In this document: positions 47,700-58,530 of the stretch, one piece after another
Layout: the number at the start of each line of letters is the position of its first letter
Position numbering within the stretch: position 1 is the first letter of the stretch
Made by a program: the position numbers and the translations under genes
The notes under the pieces: model-generated
What the model was told of the DNA's origin: nothing
What the model saw: the letters and a program-made list of their open reading frames with translations, nothing else
The model's database searches: none
DNA from: Hemibagrus wyckioides
Lineage: Eukaryota > Chordata > Actinopteri > Siluriformes > Bagridae
Assembly (NCBI RefSeq): GCF_019097595.1
Contig: NC_080734.1
Span: forward strand, 5,115,892 to 5,179,891
DNA length: 64,000 nucleotides
Reading direction: 5' to 3'

Positions 47700-47940
47700 T
47701 CCTACCATTAATTTTCTCAGAAGCTCTGATGAACATTACTACACAGAACACACACACAAAGAAAACACACATACACACACAGATAAACACACATGCACAT
47801 ACACAAACAGAGAAACATACACAGAAAACATACATGCCTACACACACACACACAAATAAACATGCATGCACACACATGCACGTACGCACAAACACAGATA
47901 AACACACATGCACATATACACACACATGTATGTTTACAGA
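47700..47940. repeat. Degenerate (CA)n-rich tract
   Basis: ACACACA interspersed with TACACAGAAA and CATGCACA, about 190 bases. No gene. Confidence 0.8.
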
Positions 47941-48251
47941 TGATCGTACTAGACTGGAGTCATTTTTCTCCTTGATTAAAATATTCAGCTACATTTGTCT
48001 CTCGTTGTTGTTGTTGTTGTTGTTTAAAGATCTTGTTTCTGGGAAACACTCTTTCTATTCCAGCCTTTAAGCTCGAGTGTGTGTGGAGTGAAGCTGTGTA
48101 CACATGGACCTGCAGCCTGCCAACTGATCATAGTGTAGCTTCAGTCTTTTCTTTCTTGTCTTTTGTTTTGGGTCTCTCTCTCTCTCTCTCTCCTTCTTCA
48201 AGAAGCTTATTCAGGAGGCGAGTGTGGAATGTCTGGTTTTATTATCCAGAA

Positions 48252-48258
48252 TGCACTG

Positions 48259-48313
<55 letters not shown>
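48252..48313. repeat. (GT)n microsatellite, about 30 units
   Basis: Uninterrupted TGTGTG run. Confidence 0.97.
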
Positions 48314-48314
<1 letters not shown>

Positions 48315-48782
48315 TAGTGGGATATTCTTTCCATCATAACTCACTCCAGGGTCAGGTGTGCACACGTCCCTGGGGATAAAGCTAAACATACAGGTTAACT
48401 GGCAGCCGGTGGAGTTGAACATTTTTATTTATTGATTGATTTGTTTGTTTATTTATTTATTTATGATTCCGCAGGATTCTAGCTCCCCTGGGGTTGCAGA
48501 GTGGGCGAGCACACACTCCCACACCGCTGTAACACTTCGTATCAGTGCTGACCATGAAGACGCATTTAACACCAGCTGCAGTGGCACATGATGCCAGAAT
48601 AAACACAACAAACACGATTAAAATGCAGCGAGAGTGGAAGTCATGATGTTAGCCAATAGAAAACAAGACTGTAGTCTGTATCAAGTGGTCAGTTAAAGAC
48701 CTCTAAATCTGAAGGAAGTGAGGGATAATGTGTTTTGGTTGAGACTTTCTGCCCTCTTCGTCATACTCGACTCAAAGAAGCT

Positions 48783-49024
48783 TGTGATTGGTCAGAGTCA
48801 CTCTGATTGACAGGAGAGGGTGAGTATGCTCCTCCTACTCTGAGCACCATCAGCATCAAAACCTACCAAGTTTTATGCTTCATGTGTGTATGATGTGGAT
48901 CAAAAAAAAACAAACAGAAAGCCTTTCTTCCTCTCTCTCTCTCTCTCTCTCTCTCTGTCTTTTATTCTCTCTGTCTCTATCTGTCTTTTATTCTCTGTCT
49001 TTCTCGTTCTCTCTTTCTGTCTTT

Positions 49025-49063
<39 letters not shown>

Positions 49064-49310
49064 TTTACTCTCTATCTTACACACACACACACACACACAC
49101 ACTCTACTATCCCTCTTACCCTATTTTTTAGTCTTGAAACACTTGATTGGTCAGAGTCACTCTGACAGGAGAGAGAGTGAGTATGCTCCTCCCACTCTGA
49201 GCACCATCAGCATCTGTAGATCAAAACCTACCGAGTTTTTGCTTCACGTGTGTACGATGTGGATAAAAAAAAAAAAGGAACAGAAAGCCTTTTTTTTTCT
49301 TTCTATTTTT
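48783..49310. repeat. Direct duplication of about 150 bp flanking CT repeats
   Basis: GATTGGTCAGAGTCACTCTG through GAGCACCATCAGCATC, CAAAACCTACC and GATGTGGAT to ACAGAAAGCC occurs at 48787-48930 and again at 49146-49290, with small differences. (CT)n, TTTTATTCTCT and (CA)n repeats lie between. Confidence 0.9.
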
Positions 49311-49319
49311 CTTTCTATT

Positions 49320-50720
49320 TCTTCAGTCTAGGGGAAAGTAGGATGGAAAAAAGTGAAGGCTTCATTGTTGCTCGCTTGGGTTTTAGTGCTAATGCTGCAT
49401 GAAATTCAGCTCATTAGATCCTAATGTTCTCGCATGCTGTGTGTGTGAGAGAGAGCTTGCTCCTGTAGCAGTATGTAAGGATGTTGCGTGAGGATGAACA
49501 CACCGTGCTGACGGCGTGACGTCACTAACGCGCCAGCGTGATTAGCGTAGCATCGCGCTGCGTATCGTCTCGCCTCATTGACGGCATCGATCAGAGTCTT
49601 TGTTCAGAAAGAGCTTTCGGTTATTCCCCCACCAGCCTTTAACACTTTTACAGTGTCTCAAAATAACAGCTGATTTAATCACAAGTTATAACAAAATCTT
49701 TGTACATAGTCTCTGCACATACATGTGTCACGAGGGGGCGGGGCTATAGGACAAAAACATCCTATCATGATATTTAATGATGTTACAGGCAGCCATCATG
49801 TACTGCAAATGTATGAACATAAATAATCAAAAAAGTGAATATATAATGAGTTCCACAAATTTCACTTTTATTTTCTATTTAAAGATGTTTTAAAATCAGT
49901 GTTCTTTGTGCTAGAATTTAAATATATATATAATATATATATATATATTTTTAATCGTTTATGTAAATTCCTCCTGGTTTATCGATCTCTCAGTACTGCT
50001 GCTTGACAACCTTTGGTGTAAGATCGCGAGACGGTTTCAGAAACGGATTAAAAGTTAATTGCAAAGCCAGTTATAGCACACAGGCCTCATTTGCATGTGG
50101 ACACGCCCCCAAAACTCCATATAAGGTGATGTGCACAGCCTGTTCGGAGCAGGAATTGAGCTCTCAGGGTAAAGACTGAATAACAGAAGAGGAAATCTTT
50201 ACAGATCGATTCGTCCTCCTTTTATTCACCTCCGGTTCTTTTTTTTAGTTTCATTTGTCTAAAGCAAATTAGTTTTATTTGACAAAACAACCTGGGTTCT
50301 GTTAAATGTTCCTGATGGTGTTCTCGGTGCCTGAGCGAGTGGACTAGCATGAGGATGTGTTGTTTCTCGAGACTCTGAAGCTCTTCTGTAAGTCTCTGTG
50401 TTTAAGAGCTTCTGCTAAACGCTGTACACGTAATAAACACTTTATACTCATCCCTTCATTCCCCATGGTTTAGTTCTTAGGCAGAGTGTGTTTGGATTAG
50501 TAGTGTGTTAAATACTCGTGTGTTTATCTGTGCTGAGAAACGGAGGGTGGTGTATAGTGTGTGTGTGTGTGTGTGTGTGATTTAGGGTGAGTGAGTACAC
50601 AGGAAAGGGAAGTTTTAGAAATAAATCAACTGGAGTCAGGAGCTTTGGTTAGGTTATAAAAACACGAACAGGTTGATGATAAACAGAAATGCATTACAAA
50701 GGTAAAGACAGGGTTCAGGT
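49320..50720. other. Intronic stretch without recognised feature
   Basis: Contains a (TA)n run near 49921-49950 and a (GT)n near 50560-50580. No coding or RNA feature recognised. Confidence 0.5.
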
Positions 50721-50724
50721 CACT

Positions 50725-51062
50725 GTCTGATCTCACACATTGGGTGTCTGATCTCGCACATCAGGTATCTGGATTTGCACATCAGGTGTCTGGGGTTACA
50801 ACAGCAGGTGTCTGATCTCGCGCATCAGGTGTCTGATCTCGCGCATCAGGTGTCTGATCTCGCGCATCAGGTGTCTGATCTCGCGCATCAGGTGTCTGAT
50901 CTCGCGCATCAGGTGTCTGATCTCGCGCATCAGGTGTCTGATCTCGCGCATCAGGTGTCTGATCTCGCGCATCAGGTGTCTGATCTCGCGCATCAGGTGT
51001 CTGATCTCGCGCATCAGGTGTCTGATCTCTCGCATCAGGTGTCTGATCTCGCGCATCAGGTG
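50725..51062. repeat. 21-bp CpG-rich minisatellite
   Basis: About 12 nearly perfect copies of CAGGTGTCTGATCTCGCGCA plus T from about 50800, preceded by diverged copies with ACACAT or GCACAT in place of GCGCAT. Each perfect unit has two CpGs (TCGCGC). A repeat length of seven codons makes a frame of HQVSDLA repeats, which I do not regard as a gene. Confidence 0.95.
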
Positions 51063-51229
51063 CCTCTCGCTCCAACCCCCCCCCTCTCTGTACACACACA
51101 CACAGCTCATGGAGGATGTAGATGGTGGTGCTGCTGCAGTGGTCTGGGGGAGGTGAAGAGGTCAGGCTCTCTCTCCATCCCGCTGGCAAACCCCCTGTTT
51201 TTGTTGGCCAGAGGAGATTAACTCCATGA

Positions 51230-51670
51230 CTGTGTGTGTCTGTGTGTGTGTGTGTGTGTGAGATAACACTGGAATGAGAGGCTAGGCGCTCAGGGAAATG
51301 TCGTGTGCTCTGATGGATGAATTCAGGCAACTGAGTTTTTTTTCCTTTTGCCTTGCTGATGAAAAGGGGTGTGGCTTCATAGCTAACAGTGTAGCCTGCT
51401 ATATGTTTCAGTCCAATAACTTGTGTGTGTGTATATGTATGTATGTGTATATATATATATATATAAAATATAATTAGTGTGTGTGTGTGTGTATATATGG
51501 GGGGTGCGCAAATGTGAGGGTGTGTATATGCGTTTGGGTGTGAGTGCATGCGTGTAGATTGTGGCTTTGTGTGTGTACGTGTGTGAGTGTTTGTATGTGT
51601 GTATGTGCGTGTTTGTGTATATTTGCATGTGTGTGTTTGTGTCTATTTGCATGTTTGTGTGTTTATATTT
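51230..51670. repeat. Interrupted (GT)n/(TA)n tracts
   Basis: TGTGTG runs at 51234-51260, 51422-51465 (passing into ATATAT), 51477-51500 and looser GTGTGT to 51665. Confidence 0.85.
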
Positions 51671-52153
51671 CTTTATTCATTGTAAAAATGTAATGAAAAC
51701 AGCTGAAAGCTGACACCATGTAAAGTAAATAGAACAGAAACAACGTCATTATTTAATCCTGAGCTTTAATATTCTGATATTTTTTCATAGTAAAGAGTAA
51801 AACATGATGGGAAGATGACGAGGTGTGCTGTGTTAGTGATCACTAATCCCACAACCAATATTTACTGTTTTATACACTGAGATTTCCTAACAATTATTTA
51901 AAAAATTATTTATAAATGAAGTGTTGTGCTTTTTATACATTTGTAGTGTTGAGGAACATCCATGAAGTAAGGTCTTACTTCTTTCCCTTACAAGCCCTCT
52001 CTCTCTCTCTCTCTCTCTCTCTCCCTTTCCTGAAGTTAAATAGAAATCAACTTAACTCCAGCTTTACCTCTGACCATTATAAAGCTCTGACACTGGACAC
52101 TCCTTCCATGAACTTACAAAACAGATGACTGTTACTATAGAAACACTGATGTA

Positions 52154-52489
52154 CACTAGATTTCCAAAAGGTTTGGAACACCCCTCCAGTGAAAGGAACT
52201 CTTAATGCTTCAGCTTCATACCAAGACATTTTGGACAATTTCATGCTCCCAACTTTGTGGGAACAGTTTGGAGTTGACCCCTTCCTGTTCCAACATGACT
52301 GCACACCAGTGACCAAAGCGAGGTCCATAAAGACATGGATGAGTGAGTTTGGTGTGGAGGAACTTGTCCAAAATGTCTTGGTATAAGAGTTCCTTTCATT
52401 GGAACTAAGGGGCCGAGCCCAACCCCTGAAAAACAACACCTGAATTCAATGATTTGAAGAGGTGTCTCAAAACTTTTGGCAATGTAGTG
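52154..52489 (+). mobile_element. Tc1-derived MITE, 336 bp
   Basis: Ends CACTAGATTTCCAAAAGGTT and its complement finishing TTTTGGCAATGTAGTG, with TA at 52152-52153 and 52490-52491. The inside keeps the plus-strand transposase piece KGTLNASASYQDILDN...FQHDCTP. Same family as 38864-39453 but with a further internal deletion. Confidence 0.88.
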
Positions 52490-52859
52490 TATATTAGAAC
52501 GAGCAGGTTAATATAAAGCTGTGATTTGTAGCTGAATCCTCTGACCAGTCAGATTGGAGAATTCACCAGTGCCATGAATGCTAAATATTTTATATAGTGT
52601 GGTTGTTTAAAATCTGAGAAGTGCCGGAGTAATGAAGTTCTCCGGGACGGCTGTAGCGTTTGGGATGTGGTCACGTTGTGAAATGGTGTTTGCTCGTAGC
52701 CTTCTGTCAGAATTCTCCTCTGCATTCTTGGCGTGGAGCTCAGCGCCTGGAGGAAAGAAAAAAACAACAAAAAAAGCTGCGCTCCAAGGGCCTCACCCCC
52801 GAGACACCAAATTCAGAACATGTGCTGCTTCTTATTTTCACTCCCCCACTGGTCTGCTC

Positions 52860-52863
<4 letters not shown>

Positions 52864-52934
<71 letters not shown>
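52864..52934. repeat. (GT)n microsatellite, about 35 units
   Basis: TGTGTG run with a single TA interruption. Confidence 0.97.
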
Positions 52935-53071
52935 AAATCCTCCTTGTATCTTCTGTGTTTAAAGCCACACCTCAGATGTCAGAGCCAGATGGGAGGTTGG
53001 GTTTTTTCTTCCAGTTTATGCTCAGTGCAGGGAGTTAATCTGCAGGAAAAGTTTTATGTATCTCAGTAACA

Positions 53072-53440
53072 GGTGTTTGTTTGTTTGTTTGTTTCAGTTT
53101 GTATTTAATTCTTAGCACACTTTCTGTTCTTTTTTTAACGGAGGAGTTATTGTGTTCTATCTCAGAGCTGAATTGTAAGATGGACAATGTGTCTGTCTGT
53201 GTCACTGTCTTCCTGTCTGTGTGTCTGTCTGTCTGTGTCTTATCTGTCTGTCTCTCCGTGTGTGTCTCTGTCTCTGTGAGTCACTTTGTCTGTCTGTGTC
53301 TGTCTCTCTCTTTGTCTGTCTGTCGGTGGTCTGTCTCTGTCTGTCTCTCTGTCTGTTGGTCGGTGGTCTGTCCGTCTCTGTCTCTCTCTGTGCCTCTGTC
53401 GGTGGTCTGTCTTTCTGTGTCTCTCTGTCTATGTCAGTAG
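53072..53440. repeat. (GTTT)n and (TCTG)n-rich region
   Basis: A short GTTTGTTT run, then about 250 bases of TCTGTCTGTC-type repeats mixed with CGGTGGTCTG units (53325, 53363, 53401). Confidence 0.85.
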
Positions 53441-53460
53441 GTTGCACTAGATTATACACT

Positions 53461-55242
53461 TTATAAAAGATTCATTACAGACTGTGCGCTTGTTAATAAA
53501 AACACTTCCTGTACGTTGTTAGACTATTTATCCCGCAGTGATATTACATCGTCATATCCCCCAGCTGTACCGCCAGCTCTCACGTCTCACACGCTGTGTC
53601 TGGCTGTGGTCAGTGGGTGTCTTCGGGCTTGGCACGGGCCTCAGGGAAACCCTGCTCTAAACATAAAATGCCTTCCATATGCGCTGAGCAGTTTGACTCT
53701 GCCGCGTAAGCAAGGTGGTGGATGGATGGATGGATTTATTTATTTATTATTTTTTGGCACAGCCCCGAAACGTCAACAGTTTAACATCCAAGCCAGACAC
53801 CGCTCTCCGTCGGTTACGTCTGACCGGGGTCTGAGAGAGCGTTGAGGAATTCACGGCTTCTCTGAACGTCTGAAAGCTTTGAAATGGATTCATTTATATT
53901 TAGGAACTTCATCCTGGATAAATAAACGATCGTCACACACCATATAGTGTAGATCCGGACATCATCACCAACCCAGGGTCATGTCTGAGGGATTCGGGGC
54001 GGGTTGATTTGCGTGCGAGATACTGAGGGTGAATCTGAGGGTAAGGACGGAGAATTTCTTAGTTTAATCGCTTTTGTGTTGCCATGCTTACCGTAGAACA
54101 AAACCGGAGAAAAACGATCCAGTGATCGAAGTCACACTATATGAACATGTTACAGCTGGACAATGTGAAATAGAACTCTGTATCGTGATACTTTACGGCA
54201 CAATATAATTTTTACTGTAATTATTTATCTATATTTAGATATATAAATACAATATATATAATTATATATATTTAATATAAATATATCATTATATATATTT
54301 TTTTATTCTATTTTTTTAAGTATTTAAATGGGTTTATTGAGATACTTTTAAACATTTATATTTTTGTTATTTATTTATGAATATTTATTTGTTTTTTTTT
54401 TGTTTGTTTAATTATCTCAATATTAATTTGTTTTATTTTATATTAAATTAAATGGCAGCTTCTGATGGGAAAGCAGTTGACCTGAAAAAAAAACAAAACA
54501 AAACTAAAACTCGTAACTATTTTTTTTCTATTTTACAATGTTTATATTTATTCCTTTAAAATACAAAAATATTTTTCAATATAATTAGATTCATTAGATT
54601 TCAATATAATTTGATTAATTTAGCTTTCTATTGACTTAAAAAAAAAAAAAGTAAATATTTTAATTTCTTTTTAAGATTTGATTATTTAGTTTATCATTTT
54701 GTTTTGCTAGCAGCTTTTATATATAGTGATCATGATGTTTTAAATATATGGACATAAAGCTGTGTGTGTGTGTTGACCAGTCCACGTTCAGCCTTCTTGT
54801 GCTTCTTAAAGAATGTTGCTGTGGTTTTGTAGAAACATCATGAGAAATTTCTTTTCCACACCCAGCAGCAGGACTGCAGATGTCCAAATCCCAGAGCTGA
54901 CACACCGCCAGCTAACGGTGGTTAAGTTAGAGGGGGGAAATATTGAAAAAATGACCTGATGATGTCATCCACCACATTTTTGCTGCACTTGGGGACGATC
55001 TCGCTGGCTGGAGCGTCTTTATTTACAGCAAGGAGGACGTCTCTTTCTGAGTCTGGCCTGGGTTCGAGCTATTAACGAAGGCTGAATGATGTCCTGTGAG
55101 GAACAATCAGGGGCTTGTGTCCGAGCTGGGATCCGTACCGCGCTCCTCTCGGACACACCGGAGGCTTACTGCCTCGCTTTCTGGGGTGGTGGGGAACGAA
55201 CCAGTTAGAATGTGTCTTATTGTAGGATGGGCGTGTAGCTAT

Positions 55243-55278
<36 letters not shown>

Positions 55279-55564
55279 TTCTTGATCAGATACTGTTACC
55301 TTCAGCTCTACCACCACCTGCCATGCATGATGCCAAGCTCTCTGTGGCCTCTTTTCAATCACTTCGTGATTTTCCCGATCCGTATCAGAGCAATGAGTCA
55401 CGTTTTCCTCCATTGTTAGCCGCAGGACCACAACTCAACCTCATACATGGCCGGTCCTGGTTATTCATCAGGTTTGTTTTTTGCTTATTAGCATCAGCTT
55501 AGCCAGAAATCTCCAAATCTATACTAAATTCTACGGAGTCACTTTTGTTTCAAAACCTCCTTAA
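53461..55564. other. Intronic stretch, AT-rich core, (CA)n at 55241-55276
   Basis: 54200-54720 is extremely AT-rich with TATATA runs. A (CA)n microsatellite lies at 55241-55276. No gene recognised. Confidence 0.5.
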
Positions 55565-55676
55565 TAGGAAGTGTGCTAATGATGTCATGATACCATGGGC
55601 TAAAACACACCCACAGGTTGTAGGAAGTGTGCTAATGATGTCATGATACCATGGGCTAAAACACACCCACAGGTTG
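55565..55676. repeat. Perfect 56-bp tandem duplication
   Basis: TAGGAAGTGTGCTAATGATG through ACCCACAGGTTG occurs twice back to back (55565-55620, 55621-55676) with no difference seen. Confidence 0.97.
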
Positions 55677-57310
55677 CTTTGCTTACGTTCTCAGGTTCGG
55701 TACCACGCTGCACACGTCCTGGTCCACGTGACCGATTTCACGTGTCACGTGATATTTCATGCTCCGTTTCAGACTAAACTGCACTGTGAAAGCTTCCTTA
55801 AGTGGGAAATCTCAAAATGACATTATTGAGTAGGAATTACGACTCGACCTGACGTTTTCTTCAGCATATCCTAGTCATAAATTCCATCATGCCGTGGCGA
55901 CAAGGTGAGGAATAACTTCCTGGAAATGAACGACCCGCTTAGTGAAGGTGTGAGGTGGTGTTTTTTTTTTTTTTTGTCATGCACTTATGATGGACTCAGG
56001 TGACGAAGAATGTGGTTCAGCTTGTGTGTGTGTGAAATTTCCTGCCTTTAGAATTCCTTTGAATTATCATCATCATTACAGCATTACAACCGGGTTGACA
56101 CACACAGCTCAGAAACGGTGTGTTTAGGAAGATATTTTTCTGTACAGGGTCAGTAATAACTTAAAAATATCTAGTGTGGCATAATGCTTTGATTTCTACA
56201 GATCACTGAAGCGGCTCTCTGCGAGCCGAATGCGGCGAATCCTCACGTGCCTAATGGCAGCGTTCTTTCAGACATGTTGTGTCCTGCGTTCACGCGCCTG
56301 ATCTGCGTCACGCAATAAAACCAGCTGGTACGACTGGAAAACATGCCGTTTCCGAGTTATAGTTTCAGATGGAGATCAAGCAGATGCTAATATCTAACAC
56401 GGCCTGCTTGAGTAGGAATGAAACAGCAAGCTTGTGAGATTAAAGCCTTAAATTTTACCCCTTACTCCTGCAATTATCTTCTCCTGCTTTAGCCTTGGGT
56501 GAGGATTCATGATCCAGTCTTCCTAAGGACGTGGCGTTCGACCGCTGGTAACAAAGCTGTCAGTGTTGCAGCCTCAACTAACCTTGGAGCTCCAGATTAT
56601 CATGATTGGTGACACCAGGAGATAAATTATTAACTACCTCTCTAGCTGGCTTGATTGTCCTGCAAACCTAGAAACCCTAAGGAAACCCTATTAACACACC
56701 ATGTAAAGAACAGCTGCAGCTTTTTCACCTCACCCAGTTTGCATCAGAGAGAGTGTGGAGGAATGAAAAAATAATCTTGGTAATGGTTCCAGCCCTCTGA
56801 GGAACGGTTTGTTTGTGTCTCAGTGGGGCGTCCTGGTGGTTTCTGTAGCGTGTAAAGCTGCTGCGCTCACTCGAAGTGCCTTCACATCATCTTCATCATC
56901 CTCCTCGTCATCAGTCCCTCGTAGATCATCGTCTATAAATATTCCCTTAGACTGGAGCGAGGGTCTCGTTTCTGTGCTGCTCCCGGCTGTGCGGTCACGC
57001 CTTAAAAAGCCTTTAATAATGCAGGGCAGGTGAAGGAGTGGGGACGTGACCACATGCAGCTGGAATCCATGACCGATCCTGATGTGGAGCTGCACTTTTA
57101 TCAAATCAGCAGTCAGCAACCACGGCAAGCCTTGACGTGCGATTGTTCCTCCTTTTACTGTAAATAATGACTCCATGTTTTTTTGTGTTTTTTTTTTTTT
57201 TATTCTAATCTAATCAACAAGCCTAATGGATGACCTTTCTGTTCCTGCTTCCTCTGCTTACTTTACTCGATTTAGTGCGCTGTTTTTTAGGCGCTGTTTC
57301 AGGAAGGAGT
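55677..57310. other. Intronic stretch without recognised feature
   Basis: Mixed-composition sequence with a poly-T run at 55961. A TCATCATCCTCCTCGTCATC stretch near 56890 gives a Ser-rich frame. No supportable gene. Confidence 0.5.
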
Positions 57311-57625
57311 TACACCGACCAGGCATAACATTATGACCATCTGCCTAATATTGTGGTGGTCCTCCGTTTTGACCCGTCCTGCACTGTGTATTCTGACCCC
57401 TTTCTATCAGAACCACCCTTAACTTCTTCGGCAATTTGAGCAACAGTAGCTCGTCTGTTGGATCAGATCACACAGGTAAGCCTTCGCTCCCCATGTCCAA
57501 CAATGAGCCTTGGCCGTCCATGACCCTGTCAACGGGTCACCACTGTTCCTTCCTTGGACCACTTTTGATATATAAGCCATCAATCTTAATGAAGTGATGC
57601 TACATGTTGGTGTGTTAGCCATGGC
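57311..57625 (-). mobile_element. Tc1-like fragment, second copy of the 1157 family
   Basis: TACACCGACCAGGCATAACATTATGACC at 57312-57338 is the terminal repeat. The minus strand from about 57620 keeps a transposase N-terminal fragment (SKVVQGRNSGDP, TAKAHCWTWG) with frame breaks. The far end and the catalytic core are missing. Confidence 0.75.
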
Positions 57626-57654
57626 TTCAGCTCACTCCGGAGAAAGTCGGCTTG

Positions 57655-57840
57655 TTTCTGATGTGGGAGCTTAGTGGTAAGGGTGATGGACTACTGATCA
57701 GAAGGTTGTGAGTTCGCTGCCAGTGCTGGACCCTTGAGCCTTAACCCTCATTTGCTCAGTTGTATAAAATAAGATAAATTGTATGTCTCTCTGGATAAGG
57801 GTGTCTGCCAATTGACAGAAAGGTAAATGTGAAATGATCT
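57655..57840 (+). repeat. tRNA-derived SINE
   Basis: The tRNA-like head has an A-box-like CTTAGTGGTAAGGGTGATGG and B-box-like GGTTGTGAGTTCGCTGCC. The tRNA-unrelated part follows (CCCTTGAGCCTTAACCCTCA, TTGCTCAGTTGTATAAAATA), then the tail CTCTGGATAAGGGTGTCTGCC and AGGTAAATGTGAAATG. This layout is common in fish SINEs. The middle seems to lack a short segment. Confidence 0.8.
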
Positions 57841-58436
57841 CATGTCATGCTACTTCAGCTCAGCTATATCATTAATTATCATTATCATAAACCGTAGCAC
57901 AGCATTTGGTTCAGAAGCCACAGCAACAGTCAGCAAACTATCCTTGCTGTACCTTTATCAGCTCTGCTACAGGTTTCTGTTTTATTTTATTTATTTATTT
58001 ACTTGCATTCAGGTCTTGGTTAGTCAGTTCTTCTAGTGTTTTATCTCCTCACTCAAGATTTTATTTGTTTTATTTTACATTTGAGTGAATAAGTCATTAC
58101 TGTTGGATGAGCATACCCAGGGAATGACACTATAGCAGTATTGTGTGTGTGTGTGTGTCCTGATTAGTGAATAAGGAGGGGGAGGGGAGTAAGAGGGCTA
58201 TTATTAACGCACAATACTCCTACTGACCAGCCCTGACACCCTTTACTTCCAAACAATCTATGGGAAATAAAAGCTTTTATTTTATTTGTTTATTTACTTT
58301 TTAAAAACATTCTCTGTCCTTCGTGGCTTTTGAGTTAAACCTTCTTAATCTGCGCCTGATGAGTTTGACTTGTTGAATTCATTTTTATTCAGACTCCTCG
58401 AGAGCAAGGTGGTCTTCACGCTCATCTAAGCTCCAC
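57841..58436. other. Intronic stretch without recognised feature
   Basis: AT-rich; (GT)n at 58142-58158. No gene seen. Confidence 0.5.
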
Positions 58437-58530
58437 AATTCAATTCAATTCAAGAAGCTTTATTGTCATTTCAACCGCATATAACTGACGCAGTACATAG
58501 TGAAATGAAACAACGTTGAGAAGGAGACAC
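58437..58530 (-). repeat. LINE-type 3' tail, second copy
   Basis: CAATTCAATTCAATTCAAGA then AGCTTTATTGTCATTTCAAC, the reversed tail of the family at 9735-9877, including GTACTGCGTCAGTTATATGCGG on minus. Confidence 0.7.

Noticed and set aside
50775..51549. HQVSDLA / TPDARDQ repeat proteins
   Set aside because: The 21-bp minisatellite is seven codons long, so it stays open by arithmetic; no gene context.
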